Origin: Bacillota bacterium
GTDB lineage: Bacteria > Bacillota > UBA994
Length of the DNA stretch: 64,000 nucleotides
Assembly (NCBI GenBank): GCA_009773495.1
Contig: WSXW01000003.1
Span: forward strand, 1-64,000
Direction: 5' to 3'
Shown: one piece after another, positions 16,750-26,236 of the stretch
Numbering within the stretch: the first letter of the stretch is position 1
Layout of the letters: every line of letters begins with the position of its first letter
Position numbers and translations under genes: made by a program
Notes under the pieces: generated by a model
Told to the model about the DNA's origin: nothing
The model's database searches: none
What the model saw: the letters and a program-made list of their open reading frames with translations, nothing else

Positions 16750-17523
16750 TTAGACTGCTCTTTCTAGCCTTAGACGGTCTGCAACCATAGCTATGAATTC
16801 TGAATTAGTTGGCTTGCCCCGCCGATGGTCTACGGTAAATCCGAACAGCTTATTAATCGCATCAATATTACCGCGACTCCATGCCACCTCAATGGCATGC
16901 CTAATGGCACGCTCGACGCGACTTGGCGTCGTGTCGTGTTGTTCGGCAATCATCGGGTAAAGAATCTTGGTGATGGCAGTGAGAAGTTGAATCTCCTCAG
17001 TTACCATGGATATAGCCTCTCTCAGATATATATACCCACGAATGTTAGCAGGTACGCCTAGCTCATGTAGAAAGTTTGAGATTTTTTGATCGAGGTTCTT
17101 ATGAGAGCGTTGTTGTTCGTAGCTGGCAGGGCTGGGTGCACTGTCACTGCTAAACAACTGTCTAATTCGTTGAGCCAAAGTTTCGAGATTAAAGGGCTTT
17201 AATATGTAGTAACTTGCCCCAAGCTCAAGTACCCGCTTTGTCATTTGTTCTTGACCTAGTGCGGTCAACATAATAGTCTTGGGCTTAGACTTCTCTGGCA
17301 TAGATACCATGCGTTCTAACACACCGATGCCATCAAGATGGGGCATGATAATGTCAAGAACGCACACGTCGGGCTTGTGAGCCTGCATCAAGTCTAGCGC
17401 TTCAACGCCGTTATGACCTACACCTACAACTATAAACTCTGGACGTTTGGACAAGAACTCCGACAAGAGGTCACAGAAGTCCCGGTTGTCGTCTACGATT
17501 AGGACTTTGATTTTATCGCTCAC
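16750..17523 (-). CDS. spo0A: Sporulation master regulator Spo0A
   Basis: A 257-residue response regulator. Receiver domain 1-120 with the DD pair at 11-12, the phospho-acceptor Asp57 (CVLDIIMP) and the KPF lysine near 107. After a variable linker comes the Spo0A effector domain with [20 protein letters not shown], the DNA-recognition helix that reads 0A boxes. GTG start with GAGGAGG spaced correctly. It stands alone between terminators, downstream of spoIVB as in other Bacillota. The sigma-H-like promoter at 17568-17595 fits the feed-forward control known for spo0A. Confidence 0.97.
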   Translation of the reverse strand: MSDKIKVLIVDDNRDFCDLLSEFLSKRPEFIVVGVGHNGVEALDLMQAHKPDVCVLDIIMPHLDGIGVLERMVSMPEKSKPKTIMLTALGQEQMTKRVLELGASYYILKPFNLETLAQRIRQLFSSDSAPSPASYEQQRSHKNLDQKISNFLHELGVPANIRGYIYLREAISMVTEEIQLLTAITKILYPMIAEQHDTTPSRVERAIRHAIEVAWSRGNIDAINKLFGFTVDHRRGKPTNSEFIAMVADRLRLERAV

Positions 17524-17567
17524 GCTACTACCTCCTCATTTAATCCACAAAAAAGCTTATATTTACC

Positions 17568-17595
17568 ATTCCACAGCACGATACGTTTCTCCTTC
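17568..17595 (-). promoter_or_regulatory. Candidate sigma-H promoter of spo0A
   Basis: Minus strand: GAAGGAGAA (17587-17595), a 12-base spacer, then GTGGAAT (17568-17574). This fits the Bacillus sigma-H pattern RnAGGAwww-N11/12-RnnGAAT with one mismatch in the A/T-rich part. The predicted start would lie roughly 35-40 bases before the GTG. Confidence 0.6.
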
Positions 17596-17622
17596 AGATA
17601 ATCTCATAATTTTATTGAATAA

Positions 17623-17650
17623 CAAAATAGAGCGCGCTTAGGGCGCGCTC
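17623..17650 (-). terminator. Rho-independent terminator of spoIVB
   Basis: Stem GAGCGCGC (17630-17637) with GCGCGCTC (17643-17650), 5-base loop, followed on the minus strand by TATTTTGTT. It lies between spoIVB and the spo0A promoter. Confidence 0.8.
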
Positions 17651-17659
17651 ACTAGTAAC

Positions 17660-19012
17660 TTAGCTACTCGTCAGGGGTACAAATCTACGATAGAAGAACG
17701 TTGGTGCTGTCTCTTGTCTCTTTTCAAGCATGCCTGACTCATGAATCATCCACTCTATGAAAATTCCGTATCCGCGCGTCGGATCGTTAACGAAAACATG
17801 TGTTATGGCGCCTACGATGATACCGTTCTGTACTATAGGACTTCCCGACATCCCCTGAACAATACCTCCTGTTGCTTCTAATAATTTTGGGTCTGTAACC
17901 TTAATTACCAAACCTTTGCCGCTTGGAGTGTACTGTTGCCTGGAGACGCGTTGAATCTCAATGTCAAAGTTCTCTACATTCTCTCCCTCAATAACGGTGT
18001 AGATTTGCGCTGGCCCTTCCTGTACCTGATCCTTTAAGGCGATGGGGAGAGGATTACTGCCGTTGGTCAGGTCGATTAGAATGTCACCGAAAATTCCAAA
18101 AGGCGTGTTCCTCGTTATGCTGCCCACGGTGATGTGTTCTTCAATAAAAACACTACGCTTTTCACCCGGCATACCCTTTTTACCCGCCTCAATCGAAGTC
18201 ACTGTGGCCCTAACAATCTTTCCTGAGCCAACTTCGACTATTTGCCCAGTGTCGGCGTCGGTAATCACATGACCTAGTGCCCCGTACATTAGTGATTCCC
18301 GGTCAACAAAGGTAAGCGTACCTATTCCGACTGCATCGTCCCTGACATAGAGTCCCAGACGATACTTTTCAGTTTCTTCACAGTAACGGGGGGTTAGAGT
18401 GATTGTGAGCTCCGTGCTACCCCGACAGATGAGCATGGTGATGCTGTGCCCTGTACTACCTCGTTCATCAACAACCTGGCCGATAGTGTTGATACTGGGA
18501 TTCTCATGACCCTCAATCGACATTATTCTGTCACCTAGTTGCAGACCAGCATCTCTGCCTGGAGAGGTTGAACCACTAGAGTTGCGGACAGTGGCAAAAC
18601 CGACTACCATTGAACCCTTAGATTGTAGGCTGACCCCCACCGACTGACCACCCGGTACAAGCTGAATCGATGGTACAATTTCAAGGGACAGTTTCTTGAG
18701 TGTAAGTCCAAAAAGGCTTAACTTTAACTCAACCTTGCCCTGTTGCAGTGGCTCCAGAGAAAGAGGAATGCCCAATTGGTATTTTTTTGCTCCGATTAGA
18801 TCGTCCCCGTTAACTTTGAGAATACCAGGTTGATCAAGAGAAACCCATAAACCGAAAGGTAGTTGTAAAGGTAGTGCGTGTTGACTGCCTTCAGATATGC
18901 GTAGCTGGCTAGGTAGGCTCGTAAAGCTGCGAAATTGCGGTGACAGACATATAGCTAGCACCAGCGCTGAACAGAACCAACCTAACAAGATTTTGCGTGT
19001 TTGCTTGTTCAT
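17660..19012 (-). CDS. spoIVB: SpoIVB peptidase (S55)
   Basis: A 450-residue forespore serine peptidase that signals across the intermembrane space to activate pro-sigma-K processing. An N-terminal membrane anchor (ILLGWFCSALVLAICLS), a PDZ domain around 150-230 (GRDAGLQLGDRIMSIEG) and the S55 domain with the catalytic His in YGALGHVITD and the Ser in GMSGSPIVQNG. Start chosen at the ATG after AGAAAGGAG; the longest frame begins 26 codons earlier without a ribosome site. Its target pathway is represented here by sigK at 61513. Confidence 0.95.
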   Translation of the reverse strand: MNKQTRKILLGWFCSALVLAICLSPQFRSFTSLPSQLRISEGSQHALPLQLPFGLWVSLDQPGILKVNGDDLIGAKKYQLGIPLSLEPLQQGKVELKLSLFGLTLKKLSLEIVPSIQLVPGGQSVGVSLQSKGSMVVGFATVRNSSGSTSPGRDAGLQLGDRIMSIEGHENPSINTIGQVVDERGSTGHSITMLICRGSTELTITLTPRYCEETEKYRLGLYVRDDAVGIGTLTFVDRESLMYGALGHVITDADTGQIVEVGSGKIVRATVTSIEAGKKGMPGEKRSVFIEEHITVGSITRNTPFGIFGDILIDLTNGSNPLPIALKDQVQEGPAQIYTVIEGENVENFDIEIQRVSRQQYTPSGKGLVIKVTDPKLLEATGGIVQGMSGSPIVQNGIIVGAITHVFVNDPTRGYGIFIEWMIHESGMLEKRQETAPTFFYRRFVPLTSS

Positions 19013-19128
19013 CTGAGCACTCCTTTCTAAAAGTCGAATCTGTTTGTAAGTTAACCTGACAGGATTTTTACTATCCCCGTTTGTTAACATAAACAGCGTG
19101 CCTATTCGTGGGCACTAAACTACCGTTA

Positions 19129-19164
19129 GAAAAAAACAAAAAAAGCTGGCTCAACGAGCCAGCT
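19129..19164 (-). terminator. Rho-independent terminator of recN
   Basis: Perfect 9-bp stem AGCTGGCTC / GAGCCAGCT with a 3-base loop, followed by seven Ts, one G and more Ts on the minus strand. It ends the recN transcription unit about 130 bases past its stop codon; 19165-19295 shows nothing else. Confidence 0.9.
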
Positions 19165-19295
19165 GGGAAAAAACGGTATCATGAAAACACTGCCCGAGGA
19201 AGTGAACTGAAGCCACTGAAAGGAGCGACGAGGGAGGGAATCGCTCATATATCAGTCCATTCAGTAAACTATCTTTCGGCAAGTGGTGCAGATTT

Positions 19296-20975
19296 CTAGT
19301 TCTTGTGATGTTTGTTTAGCAGCTCTTGAGCGTGTTGTAACGCGACATGACTCTCGTCGCCACTGAGCATGCGTGCCAGTTCGCGAACACGTGTCGTAGC
19401 ATCAAGTGCAGTTACAGTGGTAACAGTGCGCTCTTCGTTGGTATCCTTGTGAATATAAAAGTGAGTTTTGGCTACAGCTGCGATCTGAGGTAAATGTGTA
19501 ACGCATAGCACTTGTTTGCCGATAGCGACTCGAGCGATTTTTTCTGCTACTGCTTGCGCTGCTTTGCCGCCCACTCCACTGTCAATTTCATCAAAGACTA
19601 ATGTGGGGATGCTATCTAGCTGGCTGAAAACCGCCTTTAGGCCAAGCATCACGCGGGACATTTCGCCTCCTGAGGCAATTTTACTCAACGGCTTCGGCTC
19701 TTCGCCGAGGTTTGCGGAAAAGAGCAACTCTACTTTCTCAGTACCAGACGTGCTTAAACTGTCCCCACCGAGTGTCTTGACTTCTAGCGTGAGGCGGGCA
19801 TTTTTCATTCCCAAGTCCTTAATGTGGTTCTCTGCCTCAGCGGCGAGTCGTTCTCCTTTTGCTAGGCGCAATGCACGAAGCTTTTGCGCAGCGATATTGA
19901 ACTTCTTATACACGGCCCCGCGCTCCGCTTCAAGCTCAGCCACCCGCTCCTTGGAGTTAGAAATTCGCTCTAGAGTTGCTGCAGCTTCATGACGAAACGC
20001 TAAAATCTGTTCTATACCATCACCATATTTGCGTTTTAGCTTACTAACTAAATCTAGGCGGGTTTCAATCTGCTCCAAACGTTCAGGCTCGAAGCTAAGC
20101 TCATCTTTGAAAATACTAATATCCCGCGCTGCATCATCAAGCAAATAGGAGGCTTGCTCTAGTAGTTCCTTGCTGTTATTTAGCTGTGGAGCAAGTCTTG
20201 CAGCGTCAGTTACGTCAGTAATAATTCTGCCTAGTATGTCTAGAACAGACCTGCCGCGTCCCTGGCCCGCATAAAGCTCGTGATAAACTCTATCCACTGC
20301 GCTTTTCAGCTTTTCAAAGTTTAGGAGCCGAGAACGCTCCGTTCGAAGATCGTCTTCTTCACCTTCGGTAAGCCGGGCCTTGTCAATTTCCTGCACCTGA
20401 AACAAAAACAAGTCGATCAGTCGTGAGCGTTCCCGTTCGTCGCCGGATAACTCTTGTATTTCATGGGAAGACGCATTATGGCGTTTCACGCAAATGGAGA
20501 GCTCCTGCAATAGTACACGAGCCTCTTCACCGATGTATGAGTCAACCAGTCGTAAATGCTTGTCTGGATGTAGTAGTGATTGATGTTCATGTTGCCCATG
20601 CATATCCACTAGGTACGCTCCAACGTCCTTGAGGGTAGTCTGGCTGACAACCCTGCTATTGATGCGGCATGTGGAGCGGCTAGGTGTTATCTCCCGCGTT
20701 ATAATTACAGCATCTTCCTCATATAGGCCTAACTCCATAAGGGTATTTACAGCTGTATCATCCTCAATTGTAAATACACCTTGGACAAATGCCTTCTCTG
20801 CACCTGAACGCAAGAGGTCGCTGCTAGCGCGACCGCCTAGTAATAGGTTTAAGGCATCGACAATAATCGATTTGCCTGCCCCGGTTTCACCAGTCAGAAC
20901 GGTGAGCCCGGCATTAAGCTCAAGGTCAAGTTTTTCTATAACCGCAAGATTGCGAATAATCAGCCGTTCTAACAT
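19296..20975 (-). CDS. recN: DNA repair protein RecN
   Basis: A 559-residue SMC-like ATPase for double-strand-break repair. Walker A is GETGAGKSIIVDAL near 31; coiled-coil arms span roughly 150-380; the C-terminal signature is ASGGEMSRVMLGLKA, followed by LVFDEIDSGVGGKAA (Walker B). ATG with AAAGGAGG. The order nadK-recN-spoIVB is standard for Clostridia, but the argR gene usual between nadK and recN is absent. Confidence 0.96.
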   Translation of the reverse strand: MLERLIIRNLAVIEKLDLELNAGLTVLTGETGAGKSIIVDALNLLLGGRASSDLLRSGAEKAFVQGVFTIEDDTAVNTLMELGLYEEDAVIITREITPSRSTCRINSRVVSQTTLKDVGAYLVDMHGQHEHQSLLHPDKHLRLVDSYIGEEARVLLQELSICVKRHNASSHEIQELSGDERERSRLIDLFLFQVQEIDKARLTEGEEDDLRTERSRLLNFEKLKSAVDRVYHELYAGQGRGRSVLDILGRIITDVTDAARLAPQLNNSKELLEQASYLLDDAARDISIFKDELSFEPERLEQIETRLDLVSKLKRKYGDGIEQILAFRHEAAATLERISNSKERVAELEAERGAVYKKFNIAAQKLRALRLAKGERLAAEAENHIKDLGMKNARLTLEVKTLGGDSLSTSGTEKVELLFSANLGEEPKPLSKIASGGEMSRVMLGLKAVFSQLDSIPTLVFDEIDSGVGGKAAQAVAEKIARVAIGKQVLCVTHLPQIAAVAKTHFYIHKDTNEERTVTTVTALDATTRVRELARMLSGDESHVALQHAQELLNKHHKN

Positions 20976-21055
20976 TTGTGAGGCCTCCTTTGAGTGGGGG
21001 ATTGTTGATTGGGGTAAACAAATACCATGTGCTAATCTGCTATGTGCTTCCGTCC

Positions 21056-21925
21056 CTAAAGCTGTGCTTGCGGCAATGTTGTCTCGCTCATTTTATGCCG
21101 TAGTACATCATAGAAGCTTCGGGGGGCTATTTTTATCAGCCGAGTCACGATATCGGCTTTTTCTATTAGGACTTCATCGTCGGGGTATAACCGAATACCC
21201 TCCTGCCCATCTAAGGTCAAAACCATATCTTCATGTACGGAATGGAGCTTGATACGGATTTTTTCTCGAGCCGAGATGACTACCGGCCGAGCCTGAAGCA
21301 TGTGTGGGCAGATGGGGGTCAGAAGCATGAGCTGCATAGATGGATCTACTATCGGACCGCCCGCAGAAAGTGAGTAAGCAGTTGATCCCGTGGGGGTAGC
21401 GATAATTACGCCATCTGCTGGGAATGTCTCTAGATAGCTCTTGCCGATATGTACTTCTAAACGGATCATTCGTGCGAATGCGCCTTTAGTCACAACACAA
21501 TCATTTAGAGCAAAAGCTTCAGATACTCGTATACCTTTGCGGTGTACTGTTGCCTTGAGCATCATGCGCTCCTGCAGACGGATTTCGTTTTTCGCAATCA
21601 TCGCAACGGCTTCTTTGGTACCGCGCTCTTCTACTTCGGTCAGAAAGCCAAGATGACCTAGGTTAACACCTAGCAGGGGAACTCCCCAGAAAGGCCAACG
21701 CCGGGCGACAGAAAGCAGAGTCCCGTCCCCACCCAGCACAATAATGGCAGAGCTTTCCTGGGCAATTTCTTGCTCAGTAAATCCTAGTTCCGTACGCTCG
21801 ATCTGTATGGCTAAATTCACTGGCAGCATTGCATCGGTGCCAAGCTCACTAAGGTAGCCAAGTATGTCGCGGGTAACATCAACGGTAGTAGGTTTGTCTA
21901 GGTTAGCGATTATTCCTAACGGCAT
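21056..21925 (-). CDS. nadK: NAD kinase
   Basis: Phosphorylates NAD to NADP. A 289-residue protein with the GGDGTLLSVARR motif near 67, GVNLGHLGFLTEVE and the TPTGSTAYSLSAGGPIVDP signature. Start set at the ATG preceded by AGGGGGG; an in-frame TTG two codons earlier is too close to the ribosome site. It lies 29 bases after tlyA in the dxs-tlyA-nadK-recN series. Confidence 0.95.
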   Translation of the reverse strand: MPLGIIANLDKPTTVDVTRDILGYLSELGTDAMLPVNLAIQIERTELGFTEQEIAQESSAIIVLGGDGTLLSVARRWPFWGVPLLGVNLGHLGFLTEVEERGTKEAVAMIAKNEIRLQERMMLKATVHRKGIRVSEAFALNDCVVTKGAFARMIRLEVHIGKSYLETFPADGVIIATPTGSTAYSLSAGGPIVDPSMQLMLLTPICPHMLQARPVVISAREKIRIKLHSVHEDMVLTLDGQEGIRLYPDDEVLIEKADIVTRLIKIAPRSFYDVLRHKMSETTLPQAQL

Positions 21926-21954
21926 TCGCAACCCCCCTTATCCGGAAATATTCT

Positions 21955-22767
21955 CTACTTAGTGCTCAAGTCCTTGTGAGCGACGTCAACGAGTTCGCTA
22001 ATTATTGGGGGGGCGATGGCGTCACCAGTTATACGCCACCATCCAATAAACTCAATATTACCTTCCGGACCGGTAATAGGAGAAAAAGTTAACCCTTGCA
22101 GTGCCCAGTTAAGAGACTGAGCAGTTTTAACAATCTCGAGTATTACTGACTCATGTGCGGTACGATCGCGCACAACTCCCCTACCCCGTGAGACCACTTC
22201 TTTACCAGCTTCGAACTGGGGTTTAATCAGTGCAACTACTTCGCCATGCGGCGGTAGCACTTGCATCAGCATGGGGAATATCAGCTTAAGAGAAATAAAG
22301 GCAACATCTACCGTAGCGAGATCTGGCGTAAGGTTAAGCATATCATTCGTAAGATAGCGTGCATTTGTCTTTTCCATTACAGTTACGCGGGGGTCTGTGC
22401 GCAACCTCCAGGCCAGCTGTCCGCTGCCCACGTCTACAGCTACTACATGTTTGGCCCCATTTTGCAGGGCACAGTCAGTAAAGCCACCTGTAGACGCGCC
22501 TACATCTAACACAATCTTATCAAGCACCGACACCTTGAGCTCTCGCAGGGCCTTTTCGAGCTTTAAGCCCCCACGCGATACATACGCATGCTCAGGTGCA
22601 ATGATTTCAATAATGGCATCCATCGGGAATGCATGGCCGACCTTATCTGCTCTGGAACCGTTCACACTAACAAGGCCACTCAAAATTAGACCTCTTGCCT
22701 TTTCACGTGATTCGCACAGACCGCGCTCAGCCAACAAAACGTCAAGCCTTTTATTGTTGTTGTTCAT
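21955..22767 (-). CDS. tlyA: TlyA-family rRNA 2'-O-methyltransferase
   Basis: A 270-residue protein with an N-terminal S4 RNA-binding domain (RLDVLLAERGLCESREKARG) and an FtsJ/RrmJ-like methyltransferase domain whose SAM site is VLDVGASTGGFTDCALQNGA. Members methylate ribosomal RNA riboses. Overlaps the dxs 3' end by 17 bases. Confidence 0.93.
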   Translation of the reverse strand: MNNNNKRLDVLLAERGLCESREKARGLILSGLVSVNGSRADKVGHAFPMDAIIEIIAPEHAYVSRGGLKLEKALRELKVSVLDKIVLDVGASTGGFTDCALQNGAKHVVAVDVGSGQLAWRLRTDPRVTVMEKTNARYLTNDMLNLTPDLATVDVAFISLKLIFPMLMQVLPPHGEVVALIKPQFEAGKEVVSRGRGVVRDRTAHESVILEIVKTAQSLNWALQGLTFSPITGPEGNIEFIGWWRITGDAIAPPIISELVDVAHKDLSTK

Positions 22768-24598
22768 GTTCTACTACCACTTCCCTAATTTTAGCGGCAC
22801 TTAATCCTGCCTCCGCAAGCAATACCTGGCGCGGGGCCTGTGGTACAAAACCATTCTCAAAACCGATACAGCACATTTTTGTCTTAGCATTTCGCTTTAA
22901 TAAGGCCTCACTTAAACTCGATCCGAAACCTCCAGCCAAAACATTGTCCTCTAGGGTTACAATGAGTTGCGCCGTCACTGCCTTCTCGATGAGATCCTCC
23001 GGCAGCGGCCAGACCTGCGGACAATAATAAACGCTCGTGGCGATACCACTCTTCGTAAGTTCGAGGTGCGCTTCAATACACTCCTCGAGTAGAGGCCCCA
23101 CACCCACTAATAGGATCTCTCCGAAACCACACAAGAGTTCTCCGGTCGTAGTGGCTGGGAGCTCTATAGGCTTTGCGTTATCCTTAGGGTAACGCAAAGC
23201 AACGGGAGCGTTGATAGCTAAAGCATGCCCGAGCAATCGCGGCATGTCTTCAGAGCCTACCGGGGCGTAGACAGTAAGGCCCGGCATAGTACGTAAATAA
23301 GACAGGTCGTAGATGCCATGGTGTGTTTCGCCGTCTTCTCCCACCACTCCCGCCCGATCTAGGCAGATCACCACGGGTAGTTTTTGTAGACAAACATCAT
23401 GTAGCATCTGATCGTAAGCGCGCTGCATAAAAGTTGAGTATACCACCACCACAGGCTTCATGCCTTCTGCTGCTAGCCCAGCCGCGAAGGTCACGGCATG
23501 TTGCTCTGCAATACCTACATCATATAAACGATCTGGGTGTGAAAGAGCAAAAGCAGCTAGGCCTGTGCCGTCAAGCATTGCTGCCGTGATGGCCGCTATT
23601 CTTATGTCGCTATCCGCTAGTTCAACTAGAGTTTGCCCAAGCAATTCAGTAAAGCTAGCCGAGCCCGCTGTACGGCGTCGTTGTCCTGTCGCAACTGTAA
23701 AAGGGGGCGCACTATGGAAAAGCGAGGGACTGTCTTCGGCTGGTATGTAGCCTTTCCCTTTGCGGGTAAGACAGTGCACCAATACGGGAGTAGACAGTTG
23801 TTTAGCTTGACGCAATACCGCTTCTATATCTCTCATACTGTGCCCGTCGACAGGTCCCAAATAGGTAAAACCTAATTCCTCAAAAACCACACCCGGCACC
23901 AGAAGGTATTTAAGGCTTGACTTAAAACGCGTCACCCAGCTAAAGACAAAGTCCCCTAATCGGGGGATGCCCTTAAGAACCCCACGTACATCGCGCTTGG
24001 TGCGCTGATAAAGGGGGGCTGTTCGTAGGCGATTAAGGTATTTGGCAATAGCGCCTACATTGGGTGAAATGGACATTTCGTTATCGTTAAGTATGACGAT
24101 TAGTGGCTTACCAATGTGTGAAGCGTGATTTAGAGCCTCCCATGCCATGCCGCCGGTTAGGGCGCCATCCCCAATCACCGCGACGACATGTCTGTGTTTG
24201 CCCTGTAAGCGCAAAGCTTCTGCTATGCCAAGGGCAGCAGAAATTGAGGTTGTACTGTGTCCCGTATTAAAAACATCATGGCTGCTCTCTTCTCGCTTAG
24301 GAAACCCACTTAACCCACGGGCCTTACGCAGCGTAGCAAACCTTTGCTGCCTACCCGTGAGCATTTTGTGCGCATAGGTCTGATGCCCAACATCCCAGAC
24401 TATTTTGTCCTCCGGTGAGTCAAACTCACGATGAAGCGCTATTGTCAGTTCTATTACGCCAAGGTTAGATGCTAAATGACCACCGTTTTCCGCAACACCC
24501 GAAAGAATGGTAGTGCGTAAGTCATTAGCGAGTACGCTAAGTTCCTGTTCAGTGAGTTTCTTGAGATCTTGTGGCGAGTTAATCCGCTCTAGCAGCAT
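22751..24598 (-). CDS. dxs: 1-deoxy-D-xylulose-5-phosphate synthase
   Basis: First enzyme of the MEP isoprenoid pathway, joining pyruvate and glyceraldehyde 3-phosphate with TPP. 615 residues. Motifs: VWDVGHQTYAHKMLTGR, VIGDGALTGGMAWEALNHA (TPP/Mg), DRAGVVGEDGETHHGIYDLS and GIAEQHAVTFAAGLA. Start taken at the ATG with CGGAGGAGA upstream, six codons inside the longest frame. It sits between ispA-type and tlyA genes, which joins isoprenoid precursor supply with prenyl chain synthesis. Confidence 0.96.
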   Translation of the reverse strand: MLLERINSPQDLKKLTEQELSVLANDLRTTILSGVAENGGHLASNLGVIELTIALHREFDSPEDKIVWDVGHQTYAHKMLTGRQQRFATLRKARGLSGFPKREESSHDVFNTGHSTTSISAALGIAEALRLQGKHRHVVAVIGDGALTGGMAWEALNHASHIGKPLIVILNDNEMSISPNVGAIAKYLNRLRTAPLYQRTKRDVRGVLKGIPRLGDFVFSWVTRFKSSLKYLLVPGVVFEELGFTYLGPVDGHSMRDIEAVLRQAKQLSTPVLVHCLTRKGKGYIPAEDSPSLFHSAPPFTVATGQRRRTAGSASFTELLGQTLVELADSDIRIAAITAAMLDGTGLAAFALSHPDRLYDVGIAEQHAVTFAAGLAAEGMKPVVVVYSTFMQRAYDQMLHDVCLQKLPVVICLDRAGVVGEDGETHHGIYDLSYLRTMPGLTVYAPVGSEDMPRLLGHALAINAPVALRYPKDNAKPIELPATTTGELLCGFGEILLVGVGPLLEECIEAHLELTKSGIATSVYYCPQVWPLPEDLIEKAVTAQLIVTLEDNVLAGGFGSSLSEALLKRNAKTKMCCIGFENGFVPQAPRQVLLAEAGLSAAKIREVVVEHEQQQ

Positions 24599-24686
24599 AA
24601 GTCTCCTCCGACACATAAAAATTGGCGCCTCAAAGCGCCTGTAAATTCATCAGTGCGTTACGGGCACACTATAGTATAGCATACAT

Positions 24687-25127
24687 TCAATTCCAATAGG
24701 CTATTGTGATCCCGAGTAAGGCGCCTGCGAGAACCTCCACCGGGGTGTGCCCAAGTAGTTCTTTAAGCGGAATTTCGCTCACATGCTTGTGTAAACGAAA
24801 CTGCTCAATGATCTTATTAAGGACTTCTGCCTGTTTTCCAGCAGCTTGTCTCACACCTGCAGCGTCGTACATAACTATTAGCGCAAATGTAATGGTAATG
24901 GCTGTTAAAGGGCTTTCAAACCCTGTAAATCTAATAGCTCCAGCTGATAATGCGCTTACTATAGCAGAATGTGCACTTGGCATTCCCCCAGCACCAGTGA
25001 GCCTCTCTAAGTCCACCCGCCCCGCCTTAACCCAGGCGACAATAACTTTTAACCCTTGTGAAATAAACCATGCCAGTAAAGCACGGTAAAGAATGGGGTT
25101 GGTGGTGAGGGCGTGAAAGAAGGGCAT
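24687..25127 (-). CDS. Divergent PAP2 family membrane protein (YuiD/DUF212)
   Basis: A 146-residue polytopic protein of the divergent PAP2 family: GLKVIVAWVKAGRVDLERL, GGMPSAHSAIVSALS and YDAAGVRQAAGKQAEVLN are diagnostic. Family members resemble phosphatidic-acid phosphatases; function is not established. It lies between ispA and dxs, so a role in prenyl-phosphate handling is possible but only inferred. Confidence 0.88.
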   Translation of the reverse strand: MPFFHALTTNPILYRALLAWFISQGLKVIVAWVKAGRVDLERLTGAGGMPSAHSAIVSALSAGAIRFTGFESPLTAITITFALIVMYDAAGVRQAAGKQAEVLNKIIEQFRLHKHVSEIPLKELLGHTPVEVLAGALLGITIAYWN

Positions 25128-25145
25128 AGGCGAACTCCTCCTACA

Positions 25146-26036
25146 TTACTTAGTCCTGTTTATGCATAGATCTGCGGCTTGGCGCAAGGGTTCGCTACCA
25201 CCAAGCGCATCTAATGTTGTCAGGCAGGACTCATAGCATTTTCTAGCACGTTCCTCGGCCCCCTGCAAGCCATACACGCTTACATAAGTGAGTTTCTTGG
25301 CCTGCTGGTCCTTACCTGCGGTCTTACCCAAGTCCTTTTCGTTACCTACCACGTCAAGAATATCATCCCGGATCTGAAAACCTAGGCCGAGATATGCAGC
25401 GTACCGAGTGACACTCGCTAGTTCTTGCTTAGTCGCTCCCGCTAAGATCGCACCAATGCGAAGTGAGGCCGTGATCAAAGAGCCTGTCTTGTGGGCATGT
25501 ATATAATCTAAGGTTTGGGGTGGATTACTGACCTCTGCTGATTCGGAGAGTATGTCTACGACCTGTCCTCCGATCAATCCATTTGTTCCAGAGGCGAAAG
25601 CTAATTCTGCCGTGCTTTGCAGAATACGAGTTGCACTGTATTGATCAACGAGTTTGTGAGTCATTAGCTCAAAGGCAAGGGTAAGCAAAGCGTCACCCGC
25701 TAGTATCGCTATAGCTTCGCCAAAAACCTTATGGTTAGTGGGCTTACCTCGCCTGTAGTCATCGTTATCCATGGCAGGCAGGTCATCATGAATAAGTGAA
25801 TATGTGTGGATTAGCTCTATAGCTGCCGCTGCTGGCAAAAAACTCAAAGCGTTACCACCAAACATCTCATGAGCGACTATAGCCAAGCTGGGCCTGAGGC
25901 GTTTACCGCCGGCAAGAACACTATAGCGCATAGCCTCATGGATGGTGGGCGGGAATTCATTGGTGTTGGGAAGATAGCTCTCTAGGACTTCGTTAACTAA
26001 GAGGGTGTAGTGCTTAAGGTCAAAATCTTTCATCAT
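25146..26036 (-). CDS. ispA: Polyprenyl (farnesyl/geranyl) diphosphate synthase
   Basis: A 296-residue trans-prenyl diphosphate synthase with the first Asp-rich motif LIHDDLPAMDNDDYRRGKPT and the second LGFQIRDDILDVVG. Makes C15 or C20 allylic diphosphates for quinones and cell-wall lipid carriers. The spacing before the first Asp-rich motif fits FPP synthases. Start overlaps the xseB stop by one base. Confidence 0.93.
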   Translation of the reverse strand: MMKDFDLKHYTLLVNEVLESYLPNTNEFPPTIHEAMRYSVLAGGKRLRPSLAIVAHEMFGGNALSFLPAAAAIELIHTYSLIHDDLPAMDNDDYRRGKPTNHKVFGEAIAILAGDALLTLAFELMTHKLVDQYSATRILQSTAELAFASGTNGLIGGQVVDILSESAEVSNPPQTLDYIHAHKTGSLITASLRIGAILAGATKQELASVTRYAAYLGLGFQIRDDILDVVGNEKDLGKTAGKDQQAKKLTYVSVYGLQGAEERARKCYESCLTTLDALGGSEPLRQAADLCINRTK

Positions 26037-26236
26037 TAGCCCTCAACAAACGCTGTGCGTTCGTCCCTAAGTATTATTTCCACTTTCTGTTCGGCTTCAA
26101 TCAAAAGCTTCTCGCAGTTCTTGAGAGCCTCAACGCCAGCGAGGTAGAGCGCCATCGCTTCATCTAAGGTAACTTCACCGCCCTCTAGTTTGGCGACGAT
26201 CTCCTCTAGCTTTTTTATGGCACTTTCAAATTGCAT
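26036..26236 (-). CDS. xseB: Exodeoxyribonuclease VII small subunit
   Basis: A 66-residue helical protein beginning MQFESAIKKLEEIVAKLEGG, the typical XseB pattern. Forms the ExoVII complex with XseA to degrade single-stranded DNA. Start is the ATG after AAAGGAGCACTGTG; the longer frame runs into xseA. Overlaps xseA by 11 bases. Confidence 0.93.
   Translation of the reverse strand: MQFESAIKKLEEIVAKLEGGEVTLDEAMALYLAGVEALKNCEKLLIEAEQKVEIILRDERTAFVEG

Noticed and set aside
19516-21252. Long plus-strand frames opposite recN and nadK (up to 207 codons)
   Set aside because: They are antisense shadows of well-conserved genes, with no ribosome sites and no recognisable motifs.
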